In this document: one piece after another, positions 56,501 to 64,000 of the stretch
Position numbering within the stretch: the first letter of the stretch is position 1
Layout: each line of letters begins with the position of its first letter
Source: Varroa destructor
Lineage: Eukaryota; Arthropoda; Arachnida; Mesostigmata; Varroidae
Length of the DNA: 64,000 nt
Assembly (NCBI RefSeq): GCF_002443255.2
Contig: NW_019211460.1
Location: 27,128,481 to 27,192,480 of the forward strand
Direction of reading: 5' to 3'
Position numbers and translations under genes: made by a program
The notes under the pieces: model-generated
Told to the model about the DNA's origin: nothing
Databases searched by the model: none
What the model saw: only the letters and a program-made list of their open reading frames with translations

Positions 56501-59500
56501 CAGCTAGCTGTAGTCTTCTTGACCGAAAGGATAGATATGGAAAAGCTTATCATATTTACTTCTCTGAAGGTTTTGCTTCTTAAAAAGATATATTTTTAAA
56601 ATATATCTTTTAAGAATATATAGAATAAGATATATAAAGTAGGCCTGATTAAAAGGCGTGTTTTTGTAGACAGTTCAAGGGCCACAGAAGCGCCACGGTT
56701 AGGGGAATTTACACAAACTCATGTATTTCGGAGATAGCGTTGGCGAATAAACATCCAGTGGGTATATAGAGCAAGCCAGTATAACTGGTGTATACCCTCT
56801 CGAAGATCTTACTGAATTTAAAAAAAATTTAAAAACAGATGCAATCTAGATATATATTATATTTTCTTGACAGGGTATTTGTGGTTCGATCAAAGAGTTG
56901 ATGTCGCCCAGGTCCGGTCAACTACACGTGCACCTGCAAATGATTTCGGCTAACGTTATCTCGGAGGCGAAAGTTCCCATTGCACCCCAGCAGAGCAATA
57001 ACATAAATATGCAGCAGGGTGAGTTAGAAGTATGTTGTCGAAAGATGACGGTCTTTGCATGAGGTAAATAACAATAAAAACAATCTAAGCACTTCTGGTT
57101 TTGTTCGACTCGTAGTTGATCAAACGTCCCAAATCGTACAGTACCGCTGTACAAAACCTTCGATAAAATCACTTATACAATTTCAACTAGATTATACATG
57201 TTAAGTACACAAATCATAGGCGTAAATGCACAAACGTTAATATTCGATCGAAGTTCCTTTGCTCCGCTGTTTGCGTCGCCAATAAGCCTCGTATATAAGG
57301 GTCTGTGGTCTCTTTTCCGTGTATCTAGAAATGTACAGGATCGAATCAAATCGAACTGGGCCTCGGTCGTTCGGGTATCCAAAGGAGGACTTTCGCTCGA
57401 CCACCAGCTATATTCGATTCAAGGATAACTCGATTTCTGGATTTTCAAAAGCATGATTACTATATTTTTATGATCGTTACTATTCAAGGACCTTCGAGTA
57501 ATAACCGCAGATGACTAGCGCAGTCCAAGCTAAACCTTTCGCTAAAATTAAGTAATAAAGCATATTAAGCTACGACTTTGAAGGACGGTCATTATCTAGA
57601 AAGCAATTGCAGGGGTAGCCACCTTAAGAAAACCTGCTGCGAAGCAAACACGAAAGGTTCAAAATTATTCTACAATTCTATTGAAAGCTTTATCGACAAT
57701 CCATATAAGTTATTGTCTTACGCATTGAAGTTACTGCTCAGGCCGACCCGAGCATGCCTTCAACTGAAAATGTTTGTACCTTGACGTTTGTCCTGAAAGT
57801 CAATTGGTTACAGACAACGCAATCATACGTTTGTAGGCTATTGAAGATTAACATTGTAAATACCAGTATTGCGGCGCCAAACGTTACTCATTATCGCTTT
57901 GCGGTCTATCTTATTACAATTCACGGGCGCTTAAGTGAACTTGGAAACTTCCTGCTACAGACTTGCACAATATCAAGAAAGGCTAACACATACGAAAGTC
58001 CTTAGAAACCCTCTCAACACGTCCTCATTAAAATGCCATTCGCGTCATTAATCTTAAGGCCCTTAAACATAGAGGTCAAACGTGTAACTAGTTTAGAATA
58101 AATGCGCTCAGCCTTCAAATCGCTCAAACGGTCTTAATATTAAGGTCCTATCTAGCCATGACAAAGCGATAGCTATTACATTATATAGTATTATTCTGTC
58201 TTACTGCTTCTTGAGAAAGGCCATTTAAAAACTACATTGAGTCGATTGTACAAAAATCTTGTGTATAACATATCGTAAAAACAAAGTGTAATAACTACAA
58301 TTACCTACCTTATCTAAAGTCTTTTTTCCATCACTCAATGTACTGACTATCCCGTCGACATCTGTTATCGTTTGCACCTAATTTATGCAGAAGGCCTAGC
58401 GTTGCATGGTGAGTGCCCCCTTGGCTAGAGTGACTACTGCTTTTTGCATCGCGGCACCTGTCTACTTCTCAAAATTCTTAGGTACACGCAGAATTCGTCA
58501 TTACTAAACAAGTCGACATCTTATCCATTAGGCTTCTCGTCAGAGAAATTCGAAACACTCACAAGATTGCCCTCGCTTTATGTTCTAAATAATTTTCAAC
58601 CTATATATATATGTAATTTTTTCAGTTAATTCAACTAAATGCTTGCAAATTTTCCGCATATTTTACTTTGACGCAGCATGACGTAAAGAAAAACCGTTCG
58701 AGCAGTTCAATAAGGGTCCGAAGCTTATGACTGTTGTATTTGTCCCTCTTCGTTATTCCTCTTATAGCCATGGTGCTTATCTATAGAATCCATTCGATGT
58801 ATCGAGACTGCGCTAGTTATTGGAGGCAGAGCGTAATTTAAACTTTTGCCAAAATTGCACAGCGAAGATATCAAACTTGTCGCGCTATTCGGATCCTCTG
58901 ATGGCTTCTGATCAGATGTCGGCTGAGCGTTGACTGTCGCTGGTCACTGCTATTATTTGTAAACGACTAGCTGACCAGCCGTGACGCAAACAGCCACTAA
59001 TAATATGATAATGATAATAACAGAACGGTGGGCCACTAAGGACACCATCAATAATCTGGGGCGACCTGTACAGTTGCTACTTAGTGTGGCTCAGGAACCT
59101 TGGTCCCTTGAATGAAAGCAGCAGGGTGGTCAAAACCACCGCTAGGCGCGCTTTTTTTTCGTGATAGGCAAAAATCGAACCGTGACCCCTCCTACCATCT
59201 ACGACTATGACAGTTGTAATGAAAGGATGTGGCAACTCAACAATCGCTTAGCGATTGTCAGTTGTTGATGTGCTTGATCCCATATTCCTATATAAATAAA
59301 AAGTTCGTATTCTACATCCGATAATATTATTGAATATTGCTCCAGGTGGCTAAGGTGTTATGCACCCGAGAGGGCCTCTAACCCCGAGGTGTAGTATCGT
59401 CTATGAACAATGCTAGGACACAGCTCGCGGCTAAATACTGTGTTGAAAATATCTAATGGCTTACATCCCTAAAAACAAGCCATAAACAGTCACACCAGCA

Positions 59501-61916
59501 GCGGAAGCAGCACGAAAAAATCTTCTGCGAATGTCGAGAAAACGCACCCGTTCTGTGTGGAGCGGTGCAGGTACATACAAAGGGGCCTACGAGTTGTTGA
59601 TTTGTGTCTCTTGATTTATTCCCAGCAAAATGTGAAGAATGTCATCGGGCCCACAGGCATTTGGTTTGCTTTTCCCGGCGGCCCTAGACAGAAGAGAGAG
59701 CGAGGAGATCACGATTTTTCGAATTTGTCGATGTACAGCAAAAATGTACAAAACGACACTTGCCGTTGTTTGAAATAACAGCATGCAAGAAATTTGCGAT
59801 CGCGTCGAGGCGCGATTTCTAAAACTTTATACCGCAGGATTTAATCTAAGGCGGCGTCGGTCACTTTGCCATTAATTTTTTTGTATTGTGAAGTTTCCGC
59901 TTTTGAAATACTTTTGGCTATTCGGCACCTGTATATATTTTGCGGTCGATTCAAAGCCCATATTTAATGCTACTTCATATTTCGCGGTTATATACATGCT
60001 CTGTTGGAAAGCGTCGTCCGCGCTTTGGTTTACACACACTGGCGATCTTCAATAAAATCTCTAAAACTTACTAGCTAACTGGACGTTACCCGCCTAAAAG
60101 TACATATATGACAACTTTATTACCGTAGAAAAAACAAGCTGCCATCTTTAAAATGAAGTTCCTGAAATAAATAAGATAGCATGACACGTCTTGTTCTTCA
60201 TCGAATAGATTATTTTTATTTTTCTGCTTGAAAACTCGACAAAGCGAGGTGGTTATTTTCTTCATAGATAAAGGGATTTATCTTCTGCTTTGATCCAAAG
60301 CATGCTTAGCTTTACTTCTACAGAGATACTCTAGAACAACCTTTGACGTCAAATGGAACGAACGCTCTTTGCACGAGCGGAAAGATCTTACGCTCATTGG
60401 AAAAAAGGTGATCTGGATATAATTGACTAGGCAGATGGTTCTACCACTGGAAGGACAAGATGCTAGACCTCAGACCTCTTCTCATCTATTCCCAGCACGT
60501 TATACTCTAGTCGGTTTACGTAATGAAAATTTGTTGATTTTTGGATTCCTAATTAAACTGGCATGTGTCTTCTTTCTAACTAGCTACACTGTCCACCTTT
60601 AGGTATTGTCGGCTTAGCTGGTTTAGGCGGATTATCGCCTTCATCAACAGCGAACTGTTATGATCGGGATAAGCAAGCGTGGACAGTTGAGGCTGATTTC
60701 GAGAGAGACTACCTAAGACTCAAGGTATATCTCGTTCATTTAAAATCCAATCAGGTATATTTTTACACATTGATTTAAAAAAAAAAAAGTTTTATTGGAA
60801 TGGTTTGAACGTATAGGAAATACGGCTCGTTGCGGTCACTCATACATATTGTATGTAGCCTGATTGCATAATATATTACACGCCTACACTTACAGCCACT
60901 TGTGAAAACGCTATTGCGGCGCTGACAAATATCTGCACTATATCCTTAAGGACGTGTGATCCGATTTGGGTATGTGTGGATAAAAATAGCGTATAAAATT
61001 ATCACTCGAATCGAAGCCTATTGATAGGATTTTACTTCTTACTTTTTCAGCTTTTTTATGCGGATATGGGAGCCGTTCCGCGTAACCATTTACGATACGT
61101 CGCTTGGAACACGTAAGTTCACTCTACAGTACGAGACGCGCAACACCATCGGCTCTTTACGCAAAGAGAGTGTAAAACCTTCTAATACTAATGTCAGCAA
61201 AGAACTCATCTTCAACGAGCAATTTTGGCCATGATCTTTGCCGAGCACAACGTTTTTTACGGTTTTAGGTTACGAGATAGTGTCAACGGACGTTTCTGTA
61301 TTTACGGACCCCGTTGACAAAGGTGTTTTTTTTTTACTTCACATATATCGTCTCGGGTCGATGTAACGTACTGTAGTATGAAGTACGATAGAATAAGTAC
61401 ACTAATTGAGGTCTAGGTCCCCCTTGGGATTCTCGAATTCGTTGTCTCAATATTCCGAAATTATACAAGCCCGAACTGCTTAATCATGACTCCAAGACTG
61501 ATAGAAGTCACACCTACTTTGTACGTATTATAACCATATATTTGTTTACTAAATTTAAGGACACGTGATCGTCACGATCCGAACGCCAGTCGTATAAAGC
61601 AACTTAAGTATCGGACGTCAAACTCAAAGCATTCATACCCTTCCTTGTGCACATGTGTAACAGTTTTCTGAACGTAATATGTACATATAAAGCATGTCGG
61701 TTTCTTAAACCTTGCTTGAAGTTTAACATTCAGTGAATGGGTCACAATACTCAGTGACCCTCCTAATGACTTGTTCTCTATAGATATGTGATCCGAGCAC
61801 CACCTGGTGGCGGGAAAGAGAGTGTCCTGGCGGTGAACGCCCCTCACTCGGCTTATTACGTACAGGACGGCATGGACCTAGGCGTGCTCATCGACGTTGA
61901 CATACCGACAAGGGTG
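37928..61916 (+). CDS. Triple MATH/TRAF-domain protein, 12 exons, 3' end beyond this reading
   Basis: Spliced gene: 37928-37976, 38633-38711, 41840-41926, 43239-43388, 43695-43773, 47366-47460, 48128-48249, 55764-55888, 56874-57018, 60603-60724, 61051-61112, 61784-61916. The total is 1248 nt or 416 codons with no stop. All eleven introns are GT-AG and all junction phases agree, which chance would not give. The product looks like three MATH (meprin/TRAF homology) domains in a row. MATH1 (about 18-148) has FTFIV, then YHRWALSF, LGVFL, VDFTLTLLNREHF and FLVELSMANV. MATH2 (about 181-296) has FLSFGGFEW, CRVQYRLVLG and LHVHLQMISANV. MATH3 (about 330 onward) has QAWTVE, RYVAWNTYVI and GVLIDVDI. MATH domains are known as peptide-binding beta sandwiches in TRAFs, SPOP, TRIM37, USP7 and meprins. 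No RING, BTB, protease, signal peptide or membrane segment is visible, so an intracellular binding or adaptor role is only inference. The start is the ATG at 37928, in a good context (cgccATGG). An upstream 5' exon cannot be excluded. Confidence 0.85.
38633..38711 (+). CDS. MATH gene exon 2 (first strands of MATH1)
   Basis: Acceptor is ccctttgcag| and donor is cacgg|gtaagt, both strong. The only open frame in this interval reads IFTFIVTRTVTRDIHRDAVT and onward, the expected first strand of a MATH domain. Entry phase 1, exit phase 2. Confidence 0.85.
39625..39718 (-). mobile_element. tRNA-derived SINE-like element
   Basis: On the minus strand a tRNA-like body contains a box B-like GATGGTTCAAGGC (39663-39675) preceded by GCGAGGGGTC, with a weak box A-like TAGCCGATCAAGCC upstream. 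An A-rich tail (A11 or more, about 39625-39638) follows. Head, box B and tail in this order are the layout of a tRNA-derived SINE. It shares the GAGGGGTC..GGTTC core with the element at 59120-59216. Confidence 0.4.
39840..41340 (-). pseudogene. Decayed minus-strand coding relic, possibly an endogenous viral or transposon ORF
   Basis: Several minus-strand frames here have coding-like composition but do not connect. The clearest is open from about 40986 to 40573, interrupted only by a TGA at 40888-40890. Below 40570 the coding-like signal continues in a different frame (about 40560-40430), so there is a frameshift. A further open piece lies at 40150-39842. Above 40986 the signal shifts frame again, up to about 41340. 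The region is visibly richer in G+C than the surrounding intron. I do not recognise the protein. The lesions and the position inside a host intron suggest an old inserted element. A viral structural gene of parvovirus type is one unproven idea; a transposon gag is another. Confidence 0.45.
41510..41561. repeat. TA microsatellite with CA interruptions (intron 2)
   Basis: About 50 bases of TA broken three times by ACAT. Confidence 0.92.
41840..41926 (+). CDS. MATH gene exon 3 (MATH1, W...LGVFL strand)
   Basis: Acceptor atgtttcag|, donor ctcaag|gtgagc. Encodes 28 residues starting YHRWALSFVR and including KTLGVFLVIR. This is the usual MATH pattern of a conserved Trp followed by a 'Lg-vFL' strand. 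One base enters and two leave, matching both neighbours. Confidence 0.9.
43239..43388 (+). CDS. MATH gene exon 4 (MATH1 core)
   Basis: Acceptor cgttgcag|; the donor agaag|gttcaa is weaker than the others. Encodes 49 whole codons including VDFTLTLLNREHF and KWLPLAELAER, and is much richer in G+C than the flanking introns. The frame runs about 48 bases past the donor to a stop. The donor is preferred because the next exon restores the MATH sequence in phase. Confidence 0.88.
43591..43615 (+). repeat. A25 homopolymer in intron 4
   Basis: An uninterrupted run of 25 A between exons 4 and 5 of the MATH gene, about 80 bases upstream of the exon 5 acceptor. It could be a simple repeat or the tail of an old retroposed fragment; no element body is recognisable before it. 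Confidence 0.9.
43695..43773 (+). CDS. MATH gene exon 5 (end of MATH1)
   Basis: Acceptor aacatacag|, donor ataaag|gtacgg. Encodes FADETGEFLVELSMANVSTM followed by FDADIK, the G-x-L-x-(V/I) closing strands of a MATH domain. It enters with one base and leaves in phase 0. Confidence 0.88.
43774..47365 (+). other. Intron 5 of the MATH gene
   Basis: A 3592-nt intron holding a non-LTR reverse-transcriptase remnant (about 44340-44560). Beyond that I see only short open frames in AT-rich sequence, a (TTA)n tract near 45700 and an 11-base tandem copy of aggcaaggtca around 44517-44540. Confidence 0.7.
44340..44560 (+). pseudogene. Non-LTR retrotransposon reverse-transcriptase remnant
   Basis: Codons 44403-44462 read DLKSAFDTMPYETTLLVVAL, then TAA at 44463. 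DLKSAFD(T)xPxE is the palm motif A of LINE-type reverse transcriptases, including the first catalytic Asp. Frames on both sides are broken by stops and I cannot find the YADD/FADD box downstream, so this is a dead fragment. It lies in the same orientation as the host gene, inside intron 5. Family (CR1/L2/Jockey-like) cannot be decided from one motif. Confidence 0.6.
47366..47460 (+). CDS. MATH gene exon 6 (linker between MATH1 and MATH2)
   Basis: Strong acceptor ttcgtttctattcag| and donor gttaa|gtgagt. Enters phase 0 and leaves phase 2, exactly what its neighbours need. Encodes 31 whole codons (IPPHYMGNSIGVGAHDEGRR then YTTTMHQQHIV), polar and rich in Gly and His, as expected of a flexible linker. 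Confidence 0.8.
48128..48249 (+). CDS. MATH gene exon 7 (start of MATH2)
   Basis: Acceptor ccaccaacag|, donor caccg|gtaact. Encodes 40 whole codons, with IESPFLSFGGFEWNVVVLPF followed by an acidic, Pro-rich loop and VLLNRLT. The FxFGGFxW motif opens the second MATH domain. It ends with one base, which pairs with the two bases opening exon 8. Confidence 0.88.
53282..53381. other. Assembly gap, 100 N
   Basis: Exactly 100 N, a conventional placeholder of unknown true size. The left flank ends in TATAAATATATA-like sequence, so assembly probably broke at a TA repeat. The gap lies in intron 7 and truncates the minus-strand open frame on its right side. Confidence 0.98.
53382..53760 (-). pseudogene. 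Minus-strand coding relic abutting the gap
   Basis: On the minus strand a frame is open from a TAA near 53560 into the N run, about 59 codons. It is hydrophilic, with many charged residues, for example KERDPDSAILEGQMMPREN. Further upstream on the same strand (about 53750-53670) a second coding-like piece includes FDELQAHVNKNAAVPDESA and then stops. The two are not in one continuous frame. I do not recognise the protein; a transposon-encoded polyprotein fragment or a processed host gene are both possible. Confidence 0.35.
54085..54122 (-). mobile_element. Weak tRNA-like (SINE head) sequence
   Basis: The minus strand reads TGGCACGAGTGG (close to Pol III box A) and, about 30 bases later, GGTGAATTTGAGTC (distant box B). 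Spacing fits a tRNA-derived promoter, but the second box is poor and no tail is evident. Confidence 0.2.
55764..55888 (+). CDS. MATH gene exon 8 (MATH2 core)
   Basis: Acceptor gcatttcag|, donor tttaaag|gtaagc. Only one frame is open across the exon: FEHPCRVQYRLVLGGGKNTV and onward, with LLDQISDLAGRIRGF. The intron before it is the longest (7514 nt) and contains a 100-N gap. The phase across it is consistent, so no exon has to be hidden in the gap. Confidence 0.9.
56577..56616. repeat. AT-rich inverted repeat in intron 8
   Basis: ttcttaaaaagatatat and its near-exact inverse (atatatcttttaagaa) face each other across a few bases. One arm has a single extra A. It would fold as a long AT hairpin about 260 bases upstream of the exon 9 acceptor. 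Confidence 0.75.
56874..57018 (+). CDS. MATH gene exon 9 (end of MATH2 and linker)
   Basis: Acceptor attttcttgacag|, donor cagcagg|gtgagt. Encodes 48 codons. LHVHLQMISANVISEAKV closes MATH2, followed by a Gln/Asn-rich linker (IAPQQSNNINMQQ). Confidence 0.9.
59120..59216 (-). mobile_element. tRNA-derived SINE-like element in intron 9
   Basis: The minus strand carries a box B-like CACGGTTCGATTTTTGCC preceded by GAGGGGT and followed by an A8 run. Just beyond is a short hairpin: on the + strand ggtggt, four bases, then accacc. The tRNA-like head with an A-rich tail matches the layout of the element at 39625-39718. Box A is not clear. Confidence 0.4.
59345..59400 (+). mobile_element. Possible tRNA-like fragment
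   Basis: Contains ccaGGTGGCTAAGGTGTTATGC, which resembles a tRNA D-arm (box A), followed by a GC-rich stretch that could be an anticodon arm. The box B position (gaggtgtagtatcgtc) is poor. It lies just 130 bases from the SINE-like element on the other strand. Confidence 0.2.
60603..60724 (+). CDS. MATH gene exon 10 (start of MATH3)
   Basis: Acceptor gtccacctttag|, donor actcaag|gtatat. A Gly/Leu/Ser-rich linker (IVGLAGLGGLSPSSTAN) leads into CYDRDKQAWTVEADFERDYL, the first strand of a third MATH-like domain. Two bases enter and it leaves in phase 0. Confidence 0.88.
61051..61112 (+). CDS. MATH gene exon 11
   Basis: Acceptor tactttttcag| and donor aacac|gtaagt are both near consensus. Encodes 20 codons, LFYADMGAVPRNHLRYVAWN, and leaves in phase 2. 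Confidence 0.88.
61784..61916 (+). CDS. MATH gene exon 12
   Basis: Acceptor gttctctatag|. Encodes 44 codons including YVIRAPPGGGKESVLAVNAP and YYVQDGMDLGVLIDVDI, the last strands of MATH3. The donor is taken as gggtg|gtaaat. A donor three bases earlier (aagg|gtggta) would drop one Val and keep the phase. There is no stop here, so the gene goes on. Confidence 0.88.
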
Positions 61917-63072
61917 GTAAATATACTTTTTGCAAAAAAATTGAGGTAAATAAATTCGGTCTTTTGGGACGTCTTCTTTTTACCCATATCATGGTGATAT
62001 GCGTCCGGTCTACTCTTCTTAAGCCCACATTGATACTACATCAACTAGATTAAGTAAAACATTGAGAAAAAACAAAAAAAACGAATGCTCAACATTGGAG
62101 ATATTATTCCTTGAAACCTACGATTTTATGCTACACATACAAAATTTAATTCTTTAAGAACGAAGATTGCGTTCTTAAAAGAGAGCATTTATTCAAGCAA
62201 TTTAATCAAGCAAGACTAATTACAAATGCAATAATCAATATAATTTCTTTTTTAGCTGAATATAAACTGGGATTAGTTTCAGGCTAGTTGCCTGTAGAAT
62301 AGTATTTACGTTCAAATCACAGCGCGCTAAAACTATACGTATTTCTAGAGGTAAAATGGGTCGCAGCAGTAAACTGAGCATATGCCGTACCCATGTTTCT
62401 ATGTATTTCGTTACATGAATTCCTATATCAAAACACCAAGCAATAGCCAATCTTTTGATTTTTTCGTTTTGCCAACATTGTACATTCTGTTCTAGCGCCG
62501 CTCGGCTTCCTCAGTTTAAATGAAAAAGACATTATGCTCTGAGATAGACAGGCAGGTGGCCGGACTTTAGTTCGCTCAACGGGTTTTTATTCAGGCATCG
62601 ATTTTGGGCAGGTCCGAGGATGAGTACTTGTTCGTTTTTGTCTACACGTTTAACTTTATTAAATAGTGAGCCAGTGAGCGTTCTTTCTAGAGCGCACCAA
62701 ATCGTCTATTCAGGAGATTGCATTCAAAGGGAGATTCTAAAATGGTGTTTTTAAAAGAGGCTTATGGACTTATCAATACTTTTATTTTCATCGGATGAAT
62801 TCAAGATTTCCACGTTAGAGCCGTCAATCCTATAACTTATCCTATCATATTCGATAGAGAAGAAGAATCGTTTTCACTTTAATATGCACACGCCGTAAGC
62901 GATCTGCCAATACCGCTGACTGTCAACGCCAGCCATATCGACGAAACACCTTTAAAAAGCTTAAGCCGAGATCGATAACGGCTGGTCAAAATAAATATTT
63001 ATATCGATTATCAAAATAATAAATATGTATAATGAACTTAGCAAGGAATATGAGCGGGTTTTTGAGCCTGTA

Positions 63073-63106
<34 letters not shown>

Positions 63107-63729
63107 ATATGCATATATATACACATGCAAAATAATTGTAAAGACACGACGGGCCTATCTTTATATGGATGAGTTGTACAACAAGCGAAGAGACCTTTGG
63201 TCGCATTGAGCGTAGCAAGGATTAGTCAGTTTGTCTACGGGCTTGCAAGCGAGCAGAGGACGAGTACCTGATATAAGACGGTGTAACATTTGTAACACAA
63301 GAAAACCAGCTCTGGTTTGTTCCGTTCACAGAATGCTTCTTTCGTCCCATTAATAAATAAATCATAATATATAAGGTCAGTATGGCAAATACTTGAAAGT
63401 ATCATCGGCGTCTACGTTTCACGGATGTGTGCACTCCAGACCCGTCCAATATATTTCTCTAAGAATCGATTTTATACTGTACTCTACCATTAGCGAATAT
63501 CAAACTGGCGCGTCTTTATAAATACCTAAAAGGCTAGCATTGCCCCTTAACCCGTGTTTACATATTAGCAAATGGGATTTGATATCCACTGGCGGAAGAT
63601 AACGCTTACAGCTGTTGATTAAATTTCGTAAATGTAATTAGTAAATGAATCAAAGAAATTTGTTTGCAATTTAGTTAATGGAACAATTATTTAAAAGAAA
63701 AAAAGTAGCCTTTTTTTTTAAAATGGCAG
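61917..63729. other. Downstream of exon 12: intron or end of gene
   Basis: Begins with the exon 12 donor. I see no exon here with both good splice sites and the needed phase 0 entry; short AG-bounded candidates near 62597 are too small to judge. It holds a TA microsatellite at 63073-63123. Confidence 0.5.
63073..63123. repeat. (TA)n microsatellite
   Basis: About 50 bases of TA dinucleotides with a few interruptions (tatctatatgcatatatata) near its right end. Confidence 0.9.
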
Positions 63730-64000
63730 TTGTTCAATAAAGAAATCAATATGCAACGCAAGTTTGTGACGAAGCAGCTGGCAGCTAACGCTTTCGACAA
63801 ACAAGCCCTGCATTATTGCAAAATTCATTTTGACTTATTGCTTTCCACAGCAGCCTCTCGAACCTCTCTGTATTCTGCAATACATCCCTATAAAAGTTAC
63901 TCAGAGCAAATATCAGATATTATTGATTGTCTCTCAAATCCTATAAAATTCGCTTTAGTTTACTATCAAGAACAGCAGCCCTTTTATACTTTTGTTGAGT
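63730..64000 (+). CDS. Possible next exon of the MATH gene, cut by the window end
   Basis: A frame is open from after the TAG near 63705 to the last base, about 97 codons, one of the longer open stretches in the window. An acceptor-like site (T9 tract, then aaaatggcag|) sits at 63729. It gives phase 0, as exon 12 requires. The predicted start is LFNKEINMQRKFVTKQLAAN. The second half is AT-rich and Tyr/Gln-rich and shows no domain I recognise. A second acceptor (ctttccacag| at 63850) opens another phase-0 frame that stops near 63946. Either may be right, or neither. Confidence 0.35.
   Translation, partial: MFNKEINMQRKFVTKQLAANAFDKQALHYCKIHFDLLLSTAASRTSLYSAIHPYKSYSEQISDIIDCLSNPIKFALVYYQEQQPFYTFVE

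Larger units (their letters stand above)
57019..60602 (+). other. Intron 9 of the MATH gene
   Basis: A 3584-nt intron with the two tRNA-like fragments near 59.1-59.4 kb. The remainder shows only short chance-length open frames. Confidence 0.7.

Noticed and set aside
1..64000. CRISPR arrays, rRNA genes, intact tRNA genes, bacterial operons
   Set aside because: No regularly spaced repeats, rRNA motifs or complete cloverleafs were seen, and the sequence is clearly intron-bearing eukaryotic DNA.

Overview
This is eukaryotic nuclear DNA, most likely from an arthropod. It is moderately AT-rich, with many TA microsatellites and homopolymer runs and two assembly gaps of exactly 100 N. Apart from one frame truncated by the window end and any running into a gap, no reading frame exceeds about 121 codons, which is roughly what chance gives at this size and composition. 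Coding sequence therefore has to be found as short exons bounded by splice sites. A parasitiform mite or similar chelicerate would fit the base composition, intron sizes and repeats, but nothing in the window proves the taxon.

The only well-supported gene lies on the + strand from 37928 to at least 61916. I assembled twelve coding exons by hand from GT-AG splice sites. Every one of the eleven junctions agrees in reading phase, giving 416 codons without a stop. The product carries three consecutive MATH/TRAF-like beta-sandwich domains: residues about 18-148, 181-296 and 330-416 onward. No RING, BTB or ubiquitin-protease domain is seen. The gene continues past 61916, and an open frame from 63730 to the window edge is a possible next exon. 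I cannot name an orthologue.

The gene's long introns hold decayed mobile or foreign sequence. Intron 2 has a minus-strand coding relic at about 39840-41340 and a tRNA-derived SINE-like element. Intron 5 has a non-LTR reverse-transcriptase remnant near 44403. Intron 7 has a 100-N gap and a minus-strand coding relic beside it.

The first 37 kb has no gene I can establish. It holds isolated exon-like pieces (2892-3024, 5325-5541, 6963-7150 minus, 18801-18995 minus, 29149-29248 minus), a tRNA-Lys-like relic at 6240-6312, TA microsatellites and several palindromes. Two TA microsatellites sit inside longer perfect palindromes (32108-32171 and 35338-35375). The exon-like pieces are single and unlinked, so they are listed at low confidence.
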